A DNA stretch of 64,000 bases, taken from Sphingomicrobium astaxanthinifaciens. Lineage in GTDB: Bacteria > Pseudomonadota > Alphaproteobacteria > Sphingomonadales > Sphingomonadaceae. Position 1 is the first letter of the stretch. Each line of letters begins with the position of its first letter. This document shows positions 29,437 to 43,422 of the stretch, piece after piece. The stretch covers positions 1-64,000 of the forward strand of contig NZ_JAKNYM010000001.1 of NCBI RefSeq assembly GCF_022865105.1, read 5' to 3'. The notes under the pieces were generated by a model. The model saw nothing but the letters and a program-made list of their open reading frames with translations. It was not told the origin of the DNA and did not search any database. A program made the translations under genes and the position numbers.

Positions 29437-30176
29437 TGCGCGCGACCCTCGAGTGCCGGATCGCTGCCGAGCCGCCCGAGCACGGTCTCGCCCGCGATGG
29501 TGCGCTGGCCGAGCAGCACGTTCGGCCCCGTGCCCGCGGGCAGGTAGACATCGACGCGGCTGCCGAAGCGGATCAGCCCGACACGCTCGCCCTTGTCGAC
29601 GATGTCGCCCTCCTCGACATGGGTGAGGATGCGCCGCGCGACGAGCCCGGCGATCTGGGTAAAGCCGATCTTGACCCCGTCGTCGCGCGCGACGAGGATG
29701 TGGTTGCGCTCGTTATCCTCGCTCGCCTTGTCGAGATCGGCGTTGAGGAACTTGCCCCGCACATAGGCGATCTTAGCGATCCGCCCGGCGATGGGGGCGC
29801 GATTGATGTGGACGTCGAACACGCTCATGAAGATCGACACCCGGGTGTAGTCTCCCGCCTCGAGCAGCCCCTCGCCCGTCAGCTCGGGCGGCGGCGGTCC
29901 CTGCTTGATCATCGTCACCAGCCCGTCGGCGGGGGCAATCACCAGCGCGGGGTCGGTCGGCGCGACGCGCACCGGGTCGCGGAAGAAGGCCGCGACCCAC
30001 ACGGTCAGCCCGACGAACAGCCAGGCGAGCACGTCCCACACCCAGCCATCGAACAGGAACAGGAGCAGCGTGACCGCGCCCGCGATGAAGACGAACTTGC
30101 GTCCCTCGGGGTGCACTTCGGGAAAGCGCCACTTGACCGCGGTCAGCTGGCTGTCGGGATTTTCGATTTGTGCCAT
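29433..30176 (-). CDS. psd: Phosphatidylserine decarboxylase proenzyme
   Basis: Converts phosphatidylserine to phosphatidylethanolamine. The 247-residue proenzyme has a hydrophobic N-terminus, the conserved [17 protein letters not shown], and the self-cleavage site [14 protein letters not shown], in which cleavage at the Gly-Ser bond gives the pyruvoyl cofactor. The short length and the FGSR form (not LGST) are typical of alphaproteobacterial Psd. It precedes pssA. Confidence 0.94.
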   Translation of the reverse strand: MAQIENPDSQLTAVKWRFPEVHPEGRKFVFIAGAVTLLLFLFDGWVWDVLAWLFVGLTVWVAAFFRDPVRVAPTDPALVIAPADGLVTMIKQGPPPPELTGEGLLEAGDYTRVSIFMSVFDVHINRAPIAGRIAKIAYVRGKFLNADLDKASEDNERNHILVARDDGVKIGFTQIAGLVARRILTHVEEGDIVDKGERVGLIRFGSRVDVYLPAGTGPNVLLGQRTIAGETVLGRLGSDPALEGRAQ

Positions 30177-30312
30177 GCAGGCTCCCCTAGGGCCGATTCC
30201 TCACCGAAACAATCCCGTCATCAATGCCTGAACCGCGGGCGCGGTTGCCTATTGGGGCCGAGCGCCTTAGAGCCAGCGCCAAATCCTACCCGCACATCCA
30301 ACAGGAGCTCCC

Positions 30313-31533
30313 ATGCAGAAGATCAAGGTCAAGAACCCCGTCGTCGAGCTCGATGGCGATGAAATGACCCAAATCATCTGGAAGTGGATCCGCGAACGGC
30401 TGATCCTTCCCTATCTCGACATCGACCTCAAATATTACGACCTGTCGGTGACCAAGCGCGACGAGACCGAAGACCAGATCACCGTCGATGCCGCCAACGC
30501 CATCAAGAAATATGGCGTCGGCGTGAAGTGCGCGACCATCACCCCCGACGAGCAGCGCGTCGAGGAATTCGGCCTCAAGAAGATGTGGCGCTCGCCCAAC
30601 GGCACCATCCGCAACATCCTCGGCGGCGTCGTCTTCCGCGAACCCATCGTCATCGATAATGTCCCGCGCCTCGTCCCGGGCTGGACCGATCCCATCGTGG
30701 TGGGCCGTCACGCCTTCGGCGACCAGTATCGCGCCACCGACTTCCTCGTCCCGGGCCCCGGTACGCTCACCATGAAGTTCGTCGGCGAGGACGGCGAGGT
30801 CATCGAGCAGGAAGTCCACCAGTTCCCGTCCTCGGGCGTCGCCATGGGCATGTACAACCATGACGACAGCATCCGCGACTTCGCGCGCGCCTGCATGAAC
30901 TACGGGCTCGACCGCGGCTGGCCGGTCTACCTGTCGACCAAGAACACCATCCTCAAGGCCTATGACGGCCGCTTCAAGGACCTGTTCCAGGAAGTGTTCG
31001 ACAACGAATTCGCCGACAAGTTCGCCGAAGCCGGGATCGAATATCAGCACCGCCTGATCGACGACATGGTCGCCTCGGCGCTCAAGTGGAACGGCAAGTT
31101 CATCTGGGCCTGCAAGAACTATGACGGCGACGTCCAGTCGGACACGGTCGCGCAGGGGTTCGGCTCGCTCGGCCTCATGACCAGCGTGCTGATGACCCCC
31201 GACGGCAAGACCGTCGAGGCCGAGGCCGCGCACGGCACCGTCACCCGCCACTATCGCCAGCACCAGGAAGGTCGCGCCACCTCGACCAACCCGATCGCCT
31301 CGATCTTCGCCTGGACCCGCGGCCTCATGTATCGCGGCAAGTTCGACGACACCCCCGATGTCGTGCGCTTCGCCCAGACGCTCGAGGACGTCATCATCAA
31401 GACCGTCGAGGGCGGCCAGATGACCAAGGACCTCGCCATCCTCATCGGCCCCGACCAGAGCTGGATGACCACCGAGCAGTTCTTCGAGGCGATCGTGCAG
31501 AATTTCGAAGAACGCATGAAAAGCTGGAGCTAA
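30313..31533 (+). CDS. icd: NADP-dependent isocitrate dehydrogenase (eukaryote-like, homodimeric type)
   Basis: TCA-cycle oxidation of isocitrate to 2-oxoglutarate. The 406-residue protein matches the type II IDH shared with eukaryotes, not the E. coli type: [54 protein letters not shown], and the NADP region [20 protein letters not shown] with [14 protein letters not shown]. An AGGAG sequence precedes the ATG. It stands alone, with a 136-bp upstream region. Confidence 0.96.
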   Translation: MQKIKVKNPVVELDGDEMTQIIWKWIRERLILPYLDIDLKYYDLSVTKRDETEDQITVDAANAIKKYGVGVKCATITPDEQRVEEFGLKKMWRSPNGTIRNILGGVVFREPIVIDNVPRLVPGWTDPIVVGRHAFGDQYRATDFLVPGPGTLTMKFVGEDGEVIEQEVHQFPSSGVAMGMYNHDDSIRDFARACMNYGLDRGWPVYLSTKNTILKAYDGRFKDLFQEVFDNEFADKFAEAGIEYQHRLIDDMVASALKWNGKFIWACKNYDGDVQSDTVAQGFGSLGLMTSVLMTPDGKTVEAEAAHGTVTRHYRQHQEGRATSTNPIASIFAWTRGLMYRGKFDDTPDVVRFAQTLEDVIIKTVEGGQMTKDLAILIGPDQSWMTTEQFFEAIVQNFEERMKSWS

Positions 31534-31561
31534 AGGCGAGTTCGGGCGTAAGCCAAGGCTG

Positions 31562-33172
<1,611 letters not shown>

Positions 33173-33245
33173 TCGCGCTGGAACAATAGGATTTGCGCTG
33201 TCACACTCGGCGCGCAAAGCCCCCTCGAGCGACCTGAAGTTCCGC

Positions 33246-33263
33246 AAGTGGACAAAGTGGACA
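33246..33263. repeat. Tandem 9-bp repeat AAGTGGACA x2
   Basis: Two adjacent copies of AAGTGGACA (33246-33254 and 33255-33263) lie in the 152-bp gap before the antiporter gene and are followed by C-rich sequence. This might be a regulator site; no other evidence. Confidence 0.35.
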
Positions 33264-33324
33264 ATACCCCCCCTCCCCCCGCATCGCTGGTGACAGCGCA
33301 CCGCTCTTGCGGCACAAGCGGCTG

Positions 33325-35076
33325 ATGGCGGGCGAACTCCAACTCGATGGCCTCGGCAACGCGCTGGTGATCCTCGGCGCGGCGGGGATCGTCATCCCCG
33401 CCTTCGCCCGCTTCAAGGTCAACCCGGTCATCGGCTTCATCCTCGTCGGGATCATCACCGGCCCCTTCGCGCTGGGCGCGATGTCCGACGAGATCCGCTG
33501 GCTGCGCCACTTCACCATCGACGATCCCGAGGCCATTCGCCCCTTCGCCGACTTCGGGGTCATCCTCCTGCTGTTCGCGATCGGGCTCGAACTCAGCTTC
33601 CGGCGGCTGTGGGCGCTGCGGCGCATGGTGTTCGGCATCGGCGCGGCCGAACTCATCATCACCGCCTCGATCTTCGGCGCGGTGCTGCTCTTCGCGATCG
33701 GCTGGGAGCTCAAGAGCGCGGCCGCGCTCGGGCTCGCGCTCGCCATGTCCTCGACCGCGCTCGTCCTGCCCATCTCGGGTACGCAGAGCGCCGTCGGGCG
33801 CGCCGCGCTCGCCATGCTGCTGTTCGAGGATGTCGCGCTGGTGCCGATGCTGTTCGTCTTCGGCACCGTCGGCGGCGCCGATGTCGACGGGCTGCGCAGC
33901 GTCCTCATCAGTGGCTCCATCGCGGTGGTCGGCATCCTCGTCGTCGGGCGCTTCGCACTCCCCGCGCTGTTCGCGCAGGCCGCGCGCGCCAAGAGCCCCG
34001 AGGGCTTCTTCGCCATCTCGCTGCTCACCGTCATCCTCGCGGCGGTCGCCACCTCGGTCGCGGGCCTGTCGCCGATCATGGGCGCGCTGCTCGCGGGCAT
34101 GCTGATCGCCGAAACCGAATATCATTCGGAGGTCGAGGTCGTGATAGCGCCGCTGCGCGGGCTCGGCCTCGGCGTCTTCCTCATCTCGATCGGCATGCTC
34201 ATCAACGTGCCCGAGATCCTCCAGCAATGGCCGTTGCTGGTCACCGGGCTGGCCAGCGTGATCGGGGTCAAGGCGCTGGTCACCGGCTCGCTGCTGCGCA
34301 TCGCCGGGGCGCGGCGCGGGGTGGCGGCCGAGACGGGCATCCTGATGGCCAGCCCGTCGGAGACCACGCTGATCCTCCTCGGCGCGGCGGGCACCGCGGG
34401 GGTGTTGGCGATGGATACGGTGAGTTTCTGGTCGGCGGTGACCGCGCTGGGGCTGACGATCACCCCCTTCCTCGCCGACCTCGGTCGCGTCGCCGGTCGG
34501 CGGGTCGAGAAGGGCGCCACCGCGACCGAGCTCGAGGAGGATCCGGCGATGGGCCGCACGGTGGTCTTCGGCTTCGGGCGCGTCGGGCAGATGATCGTCG
34601 AGATGCTCAAGGAGCATGACCGCCCCTATCTGGCGATCGACAATGACATCGACGCGGTCCGCCTCAACCGGCGCCGCGGGTTCGACGTCCTCTATGGCGA
34701 CGTGGCGCGTCCCGACATGCTCGAAAAACTCAAGCTGGGTCACGCCGCCGCGCTGGTACTCACGATGGACGATCCGGTGCTGACCGCGCGGCTCACCAAG
34801 GCGATCCGTCACGACCACCCCGACCTGCCGATCATCGCCCGCGCCCGCGACAGCGAGCATGCCGCGCGGCTCTACAAGGCCGGGGTGACCGATGCGGTGC
34901 CCGAGGCGCTCGAGGCCTCGCTGCAATTGTCCGAGGCGGTGCTGGTCGACATCGGGCTGGCGATGGGCCCGGTGATCGCGAGCATCCACGAGAAGCGCAG
35001 CGTGCTGCGCGAACGGATCATGCAGGCCGGCGGGCTCGACGAGGCACCGAGCCTCGGCAAGCGCCGCGAGACCTGA
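33325..35076 (+). CDS. Monovalent cation:proton antiporter, KefB/CPA2 family, with RCK (TrkA-N) domain
   Basis: A 583-residue CPA2 antiporter or potassium efflux protein. It has about twelve hydrophobic segments, including VNPVIGFILVGIITGPFALG and FADFGVILLLFAIGLELSF typical of Kef/CPA2. The cytosolic TrkA-N NAD-binding domain begins at about residue 405 with RTVVFGFGRVGQMIVEML and ends in a conserved region with ARARDSEHAARLYKAGVTDA. I chose ATG 33325 over TTG 33307. A KefF-like partner is not adjacent, so glutathione gating is unproven. Confidence 0.88.
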   Translation: MAGELQLDGLGNALVILGAAGIVIPAFARFKVNPVIGFILVGIITGPFALGAMSDEIRWLRHFTIDDPEAIRPFADFGVILLLFAIGLELSFRRLWALRRMVFGIGAAELIITASIFGAVLLFAIGWELKSAAALGLALAMSSTALVLPISGTQSAVGRAALAMLLFEDVALVPMLFVFGTVGGADVDGLRSVLISGSIAVVGILVVGRFALPALFAQAARAKSPEGFFAISLLTVILAAVATSVAGLSPIMGALLAGMLIAETEYHSEVEVVIAPLRGLGLGVFLISIGMLINVPEILQQWPLLVTGLASVIGVKALVTGSLLRIAGARRGVAAETGILMASPSETTLILLGAAGTAGVLAMDTVSFWSAVTALGLTITPFLADLGRVAGRRVEKGATATELEEDPAMGRTVVFGFGRVGQMIVEMLKEHDRPYLAIDNDIDAVRLNRRRGFDVLYGDVARPDMLEKLKLGHAAALVLTMDDPVLTARLTKAIRHDHPDLPIIARARDSEHAARLYKAGVTDAVPEALEASLQLSEAVLVDIGLAMGPVIASIHEKRSVLRERIMQAGGLDEAPSLGKRRET

Positions 35077-35083
35077 GCCGCGT

Positions 35084-37738
<2,655 letters not shown>

Positions 37739-37790
37739 GGGGCCGATCTATGCATCTTGCTGCATTGCGGCAAGCGATTAAGAAGGAGGC

Positions 37791-38678
37791 ATGGTACGCA
37801 AGCTGTTCACATGGCTGCTCTGGCTCGGCCTGTTCCTCTTCGTCTCCAGCCTCGCGCTGGTCGGCTTCTACCGCTTCGTCCCGCCCTATTGGACGATCAC
37901 CATGCTCGGCGATGCCAATGGCATCGCCCGCGACTGGGAACCGCTCGAGGCGATCGACCGCGACATGGTCCGCGCGGTGATCGCGGCCGAGGACAGCAAG
38001 TTCTGCCAGCACGCCGGGTTCGACTGGGAAGCGATGCGCGAGGCCGCCGAGCAGAATGCGCGCGGCGGGCGGATCCGCGGCGGTTCGACGATCTCGCAGC
38101 AGACCGCCAAGAACGTCTTCCTGTGGCAAGGCGGCGGCTATGTCCGCAAGGGGCTCGAGGCCTATTATACCTTCCTGGTCGAACGGCTCTGGGGCAAGCG
38201 GCGGATCATGGAGGTCTATCTCAACGTCGCCGAGACGGGGATCGGCACCTACGGAGTGACCGAGGGGGCGCGGCGCTATTTCGGCAAGGACGCCTCGAGC
38301 CTGTCGCGACGCGAGGCGGCGGCGATCGCGGCGGTGCTGCCATTGCCCAAGGAACGACCGGGGCGCAACCCGACCGGCTTCACCGCGCGTTATGGTTCCA
38401 CGATCGCCGCGCGCATGGACGTGGTCGAACGCGACCGCCTCGATGCCTGCGTCTATGAAGGAGTTGCCCCGATGAGCCAAGAAACGCCCGAACAGCCGCA
38501 ACCCGACCCCGCGCCGGTGCCGCAGCCGAGCCGCCCCTCGACGCCCGAACCGGCGCCGCTCGACGTGCCCCCCGTGCCCGACGAGCCGGTGCCCGACCCG
38601 ATCGAGCCGAGCCCCGACGAGACCCCGGGCATCGACCCCGTCGAAGCGCCGCCCTCGACGACGCCCGACGAGTTCTAG
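37791..38678 (+). CDS. mtgA: Monofunctional biosynthetic peptidoglycan transglycosylase with proline-rich tail
   Basis: Polymerises lipid II into glycan strands outside the inner membrane. One transmembrane anchor lies at residues 7-27, followed by a GT51 domain with AAEDSKFCQHAGFDWEAM (catalytic Glu67), RGGSTISQQTAKNVFLW and VYLNVAETGIGTYGV. The family domain ends near residue 228. After it there is an acidic, proline-rich extension of about 65 residues (for example PDPAPVPQPSRPSTPEPAP), not present in typical MtgA of about 230-240 residues. It shares the last 4 bp with the convergent dnaE stop. Confidence 0.93.
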   Translation: MVRKLFTWLLWLGLFLFVSSLALVGFYRFVPPYWTITMLGDANGIARDWEPLEAIDRDMVRAVIAAEDSKFCQHAGFDWEAMREAAEQNARGGRIRGGSTISQQTAKNVFLWQGGGYVRKGLEAYYTFLVERLWGKRRIMEVYLNVAETGIGTYGVTEGARRYFGKDASSLSRREAAAIAAVLPLPKERPGRNPTGFTARYGSTIAARMDVVERDRLDACVYEGVAPMSQETPEQPQPDPAPVPQPSRPSTPEPAPLDVPPVPDEPVPDPIEPSPDETPGIDPVEAPPSTTPDEF

Positions 38679-41600
38679 CCGGCGGCCGAATAGGCCAGCC
38701 GCGGTCCCTCGTTGATGGCCGCCGAGAGCTTGACCTTGTCCTCGCCGAGCTGGCGCTGGAGGCGGTCGGCGAGGTCGGGATCGAGCCTGTACTCGCGCCC
38801 GAGCAGCAACATGGCCTCGCGCCCGTCGGCGACCCTCACCGTGACATAGACCGCGCCGCGATCGCCCGTCGTCAGCGCCTGCGCGAGCAGCGCCGCCTGC
38901 GCGGCATCGGTCAGCGTGACGTCGAGCCGCAGGCGGTTGTTGGTTTCCAGTTTGGAGAAGGGCTTGAACGCCTTGACCGTGACGCGGACCTCCTCCTCGC
39001 CCTCGCGGCGGTCGAGCTCGGCGGTGATCAGCCCGGGCTCGCCCGACTTGGCGGCCTCCTCGATCGCGGCCGAGGCTTCCTCGTCGAAGCACATCGAGGT
39101 GAACTGCCCCGAGGGGTCGGACAGCGTCATCATGAGGTAGCGCCGCCCGCGCTGCGAGGTGCGCCAGCGCGCCTCCTCGACGAGCCCCGCCATGCGTACG
39201 TTGGCGCGGCTGCCGGGCTCGACCTTGAGGCCGGCAAGCTCGGCGTGCCGCTTGACCTTGTGCGCGGCGAGCAGGTGCGCATGCGCCTCGACGGGGTGCG
39301 AGGAGAAATAGAATCCGAAGGCATCGCGCTCGGCGTTCATCCGCTCGGCGAGGTTCCACTCGGCGTGCGGCAGCCGGATCGCGGCGACCTCGGGCTCGGC
39401 ATCGGCGCCGCCGAACAGCCCCCCCTGCCCGCTCTCGCGCTCGCCCGCCGCCTGCTGCGCGTGCTTGAGGATGGTCTCGGCGCCGGCATGGACGCTGGCG
39501 CGGTCATCGTTGAGCGCATCGAAACTGCCCGCGCTTGCGAGCGCCTCCAATTGGCGGCGGTTGAGGAGCCGCGGGTCGATGCGGCCGGCGAAATCCTCGA
39601 GGCTCTCGAACTTGCCATTGGCGTCGCGCTCTTGCGTGAGCTGCTCCATCGCCTTCTCGCCCACGCCCTTCAAGGCGCCGAGGGCATAGCGAACCTTGCC
39701 GTCCTGGACGTCGAATTCGGCCATCGCCTCGTTGATCGCGGGCGGGGTGACATCGATGCCCGAGCGGCGGCAATCGTCGACGAACAGCGCGAGCTTGTCG
39801 GTCAGGTTCATGTCGTAGGTCATCGAGGCGGCGTAGAATTCGGCCGGGTGATGCACCTTGAGCCAGGCGGTGTGATAGGCGACCAGCGCGTAAGCGGCGG
39901 CGTGCGATTTGTTGAAGCCGTAGCCAGCGAACTTGTCGATGATGTCGAACAATTCGTTGGCCTTGGCGGCCGAGATGTCGTTCTTCGCGGCGCCCTCGAC
40001 GAAGCGGGCGCGCTGCTTGTCCATCTCGGCCTGGATCTTCTTGCCCATCGCGCGGCGAAGCAGGTCGGCGTCGCCGAGGCTGTAGCCGGCGAGCACCTGC
40101 GCGGCCTGCATCACCTGTTCCTGGTAGACGAAGATGCCGTAGGTCTCGGCCAGCACGTCCTTCAGGAGCGGGTGCGGATATTCGATCTCGGCGCGCCCGT
40201 TCTTGCGGTCGCCGAACAGCGGGATGTTGTCCATCGGCCCCGGGCGATAGAGCGAAACGAGTGCGATGATGTCGCCGAAATTGGTCGGGCGGACGGCGGC
40301 GAGCGTGCGCCGCATGCCCTCCGATTCGAGCTGGAACACCCCGACCGTGTCGCCCCGCTGGAGCAGCTTGTAGACTTCCTCGTCGTCCCACGGGAGGGTG
40401 GAATAGTCGACCTCGACGCCCTTCTTGGCGCACAGCCGCGCGCCTTCCTTGAGCACCGACAGCGTCTTGAGCCCGAGGAAGTCGAATTTGACGAGCCCGG
40501 CCTGCTCGACATGCTTCATGTCGAACTGGGTCACCGGCATGTCCGAGCGCGGGTCGCGGTAGAGCGGGACGAGGCGATCGAGCGGGCGATCGCCGATGAC
40601 GACGCCCGCGGCGTGGGTTGAGGAGTGGCGCGGCAGCCCCTCGAGCTTGGTCGCGAGGTCGAACAGGCGCTTGACGTCGCTGTCCGATTTGACCTCGGCG
40701 GCCAGCTCGCTGACCCCGTTGAGCGCGCGCTTCAGGTCCCACGGGTCGGCAGGCAGGTTGGGCACCAGCTTGGCGAGCCGGTCGATCTGCCCATAGGGCA
40801 TCTGCAGGACCCGCCCCGTGTCCTTGAGCACCGCGCGCGCCTTCAGCCGCCCGAAGGTGATGATCTGCGCCACCTTGTCGCGCCCGTATTTCTGCTGGAC
40901 GTAGGCGATCACCTTGTCGCGGTGGGTTTCGCAGAAATCGATGTCGAAGTCGGGCATCGACACGCGTTCGGGGTTGAGGAAGCGTTCGAACAGCAGCTTC
41001 AATTCGAGCGGGTCGAGGTCGGTGATGAGCAACGCCCAGGCCACCGCCGAGCCCGCGCCCGAACCGCGCCCCGGCCCCACCGGGATGTCGTTGTCCTTGG
41101 CCCATTGGATGAAGTCGGCAACGATCAGGAAGTAGCCCGAAAAGCCCATGTTGGCGATGATGTCGAGCTCGTAGTCGAGCCGCTTCACATAGGGCTCGCG
41201 CCAGCCCTCGGGCTGGGGCCCGCGCACCGCCTCGATGGCCTCGAGCCGCGCGGTGAGGCCGTCGTGCGCGGCCTTGCGCAGCGCCTCGTCCTCGTCGTGG
41301 CTCATCTTGGGCAGGATCGGGCGGCGGGTGGGAGCGGCGACCGCGCAGCGCTGCGCGATCACGCCGGCATTGGCGAGCGCCTCGGGCAGGTCGGCGAACA
41401 GTTCGGCCATCGTCGCGGCGGGCTTGAGCCACGCCTCGGGCGAGGAGGTCGGGCGGTCGGGATTGTCGACCTGCGAGGAGTTGGCGATGCACAGCATCGC
41501 GTCGTGCGCGGCGTGGAAGTCGGGGGTGTCATATTGCGCCGGGTTGGTCGCGACGATCGGCCAGTCGCGCGCATAGGCAAGCTCGAGGAGCTTCTCTTCG

Positions 41601-42142
41601 GCCGCCTGCTCGATCGGGTCGCCGCGGCGCGACAGCTCGATATAGAAGCGCCCCTCAAACAGGCTCGACAGCTGGTCGGCGAGCGCCTTGGCCTTGTCGT
41701 CCTGTCCCTCTGCGAAGAGGCGGGCGATCCCCCCTTCCCCGCCCCCCGACAGCGCGATCAGCCCCTCGGTCCGCTCGGCGAGCAGTTCGAAGGTGACATG
41801 CGCATCCTGTTCGACCGGGCGGTCGAGGTGCGCGGCCGAGACCAGGCGGCACAGGTTGTCGTAGCCCGCCTCGTCCTGCGCGAACAGCGGCAGCCAGTCG
41901 ATCGTCCCCGCGGGCCCCAGCCCCTCGGGACGCAAGACCGCGAGCAGCGTGCCGATGACCGGCTGGACCCCCGCATCCATCGCCGCCTTCGAAAAGCCCA
42001 TCGCCGCATAGAGGCCGTTGCGATCGCACAGCCCCGCCGCGGGGAAACCGAGCGCCTTGGCCCGGGCAGCCAGATCCTTGGGTTCGATCGCGCCCTCGAG
42101 CATGGTGAAACTCGAGAAGTTGCGCAGCGGGACATAGACCAT
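38675..42142 (-). CDS. dnaE: DNA polymerase III subunit alpha
   Basis: The replicative polymerase, 1155 residues. An N-terminal PHP domain is followed by the C-family polymerase core with PGRGSGAGSAVAWAL, SMPDFDIDFCETHRDKVIAY (catalytic aspartates near 398-400), helix-hairpin-helix and OB-fold regions (RANVRMAGLVEEARWRTSQR). The PHP metal sites are degenerate: VPLRNFSSFTML replaces the HxHS motif and LCDRNGL the TDH motif, so phosphoesterase activity is unlikely. ATG 42142 is chosen because VYVPLRNFSSFTMLEGA is the family N-terminus. Confidence 0.96.
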   Translation of the reverse strand: MVYVPLRNFSSFTMLEGAIEPKDLAARAKALGFPAAGLCDRNGLYAAMGFSKAAMDAGVQPVIGTLLAVLRPEGLGPAGTIDWLPLFAQDEAGYDNLCRLVSAAHLDRPVEQDAHVTFELLAERTEGLIALSGGGEGGIARLFAEGQDDKAKALADQLSSLFEGRFYIELSRRGDPIEQAAEEKLLELAYARDWPIVATNPAQYDTPDFHAAHDAMLCIANSSQVDNPDRPTSSPEAWLKPAATMAELFADLPEALANAGVIAQRCAVAAPTRRPILPKMSHDEDEALRKAAHDGLTARLEAIEAVRGPQPEGWREPYVKRLDYELDIIANMGFSGYFLIVADFIQWAKDNDIPVGPGRGSGAGSAVAWALLITDLDPLELKLLFERFLNPERVSMPDFDIDFCETHRDKVIAYVQQKYGRDKVAQIITFGRLKARAVLKDTGRVLQMPYGQIDRLAKLVPNLPADPWDLKRALNGVSELAAEVKSDSDVKRLFDLATKLEGLPRHSSTHAAGVVIGDRPLDRLVPLYRDPRSDMPVTQFDMKHVEQAGLVKFDFLGLKTLSVLKEGARLCAKKGVEVDYSTLPWDDEEVYKLLQRGDTVGVFQLESEGMRRTLAAVRPTNFGDIIALVSLYRPGPMDNIPLFGDRKNGRAEIEYPHPLLKDVLAETYGIFVYQEQVMQAAQVLAGYSLGDADLLRRAMGKKIQAEMDKQRARFVEGAAKNDISAAKANELFDIIDKFAGYGFNKSHAAAYALVAYHTAWLKVHHPAEFYAASMTYDMNLTDKLALFVDDCRRSGIDVTPPAINEAMAEFDVQDGKVRYALGALKGVGEKAMEQLTQERDANGKFESLEDFAGRIDPRLLNRRQLEALASAGSFDALNDDRASVHAGAETILKHAQQAAGERESGQGGLFGGADAEPEVAAIRLPHAEWNLAERMNAERDAFGFYFSSHPVEAHAHLLAAHKVKRHAELAGLKVEPGSRANVRMAGLVEEARWRTSQRGRRYLMMTLSDPSGQFTSMCFDEEASAAIEEAAKSGEPGLITAELDRREGEEEVRVTVKAFKPFSKLETNNRLRLDVTLTDAAQAALLAQALTTGDRGAVYVTVRVADGREAMLLLGREYRLDPDLADRLQRQLGEDKVKLSAAINEGPRLAYSAAG

Positions 42143-42202
42143 CGCCGCACTATGCCGAAGAGGGCCGCGCGCGCCAAGCGGGGCCGCCGCGCTTATCCAC
42201 AA

Positions 42203-42721
42203 CTAATTGCGGGGGCGGTAGGTCAGGTCGTAGCCGCTGGTATAGCTGGCCCCGTGGTCGGTGCTGATCTCGCCCAGCTGGCGCACCGACCCGTCGTCCT
42301 GCCGCAGGAAGCTCATCCGCACGAAGCGATGCTGCCCCGGACCGCCATAATCGGCCCACCAGCCGGTCATCACCATGTCGCCCGAGGCGTCGGGGCCGCC
42401 GACGAAATCCACGGTCTCGCCGTTGGCGCCGATCCAGCGCTGGTGCCAGCGCCCGTCGGCGCGCAGGCTGTTGAGGCTGCCGCCCCCCTTGCCCGTCAGC
42501 GGCATCCAGTTCTCGCGCACCGCGCACCCGCCGTAGAGCCGCTCGATCCGGCTGTCGGCGATCTTCTGCTCCGGCCGGGCGGTGGCGTACACCTCCCATT
42601 CGCCGAGCCAATAGTCGAAGGCGGCGTGCGCCTCGCTCGCGCAAGGTTGCGGGGGCGGCGGCGGCGATGCGGGCGGTGCCCCTTCCTGCCAGATCAAGAG
42701 CAGCGCGAGCATCATCCCCAT
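42203..42721 (-). CDS. Hypothetical DUF1579-like protein
   Basis: A 172-residue protein. The N-terminus is hydrophobic (GMMLALLLIWQEGAPP) and may be a signal peptide, followed by a proline run. Then comes HAAFDYWLGEWEVYATARPE with ADSRIERLYGGCAVRENW, a pattern shared by small DUF1579-type lipocalin-like proteins. It has two conserved-looking cysteines. The function is unknown. It lies 11 bp after lolD on the same strand, so it may belong to the proS-lolC-lolD operon. Confidence 0.7.
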   Translation of the reverse strand: MGMMLALLLIWQEGAPPASPPPPPQPCASEAHAAFDYWLGEWEVYATARPEQKIADSRIERLYGGCAVRENWMPLTGKGGGSLNSLRADGRWHQRWIGANGETVDFVGGPDASGDMVMTGWWADYGGPGQHRFVRMSFLRQDDGSVRQLGEISTDHGASYTSGYDLTYRPRN

Positions 42722-42732
42722 CGTCCGTCTCC

Positions 42733-43422
42733 CTAGAAGGTCAGTCCCGGTCCCAGCTTGCCGTCGTGCAACCGTACCACGCGGTCCATCCGCGCCGCCA
42801 GCGCCTCGTTATGGGTGGCCACCAGCGCCGCCGAGCCTTCGGCGCGGGTGAGCTCGAGGAAGGCCGCGAAGACGCGCTCGCTGGTCGCCTCGTCAAGGTT
42901 GCCGGTGGGCTCGTCGGCGAGGATCAGCGGCGGGCGGTTGGCCAGCGCGCGCGCCACCGCGACGCGCTGCTGCTCGCCCCCCGACAGCCTGGACGGGCGA
43001 TGGTCGAGCCGCTCGCCGAGCCCGAGGCGCTCGAGCAGTTCGCGGGTGCGCGCCTCGGCGTCGGCGCGGCTGGCGCCGCGGATGAGCTGGGGGAGGATGA
43101 CGTTCTCGGCCGCGTCGAAATCGGGCAGCAGGTGGTGGAACTGGTAGACGAATCCGAGCGTGTCGCGGCGCATCGCGGTGCGCCGCGACTGCGACAGCCG
43201 CGACACTTCCTGCCCGTTGAGCCGGATCGAGCCGCGAAACCCGCCCTCGAGCAGCCCGACCGCCTGCAGCAGCGTCGACTTGCCCGCCCCCGAGGGGCCG
43301 AGCAGCCCGACGATCTCCCCCGGCTCGATCACGAGGTCGACCCCGCGCAGGACGTGGATGGTGACATCGCCCTGCGTGAAGCTGCGTTGCAGGTCGGTGG
43401 TCTGGAGGACGGGGTTACTCAT
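42733..43422 (-). CDS. lolD: Lipoprotein-releasing ABC transporter ATP-binding protein LolD
   Basis: The ATPase of the complex that releases lipoproteins from the inner membrane to the chaperone LolA. The 229 residues have Walker [10 protein letters not shown] (42-50), the MacB/LolD-type [18 protein letters not shown], signature [15 protein letters not shown] and Walker [13 protein letters not shown]. Its ATG overlaps the lolC stop by 8 bp, which shows direct coupling with the permease. Confidence 0.93.
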   Translation of the reverse strand: MSNPVLQTTDLQRSFTQGDVTIHVLRGVDLVIEPGEIVGLLGPSGAGKSTLLQAVGLLEGGFRGSIRLNGQEVSRLSQSRRTAMRRDTLGFVYQFHHLLPDFDAAENVILPQLIRGASRADAEARTRELLERLGLGERLDHRPSRLSGGEQQRVAVARALANRPPLILADEPTGNLDEATSERVFAAFLELTRAEGSAALVATHNEALAARMDRVVRLHDGKLGPGLTF

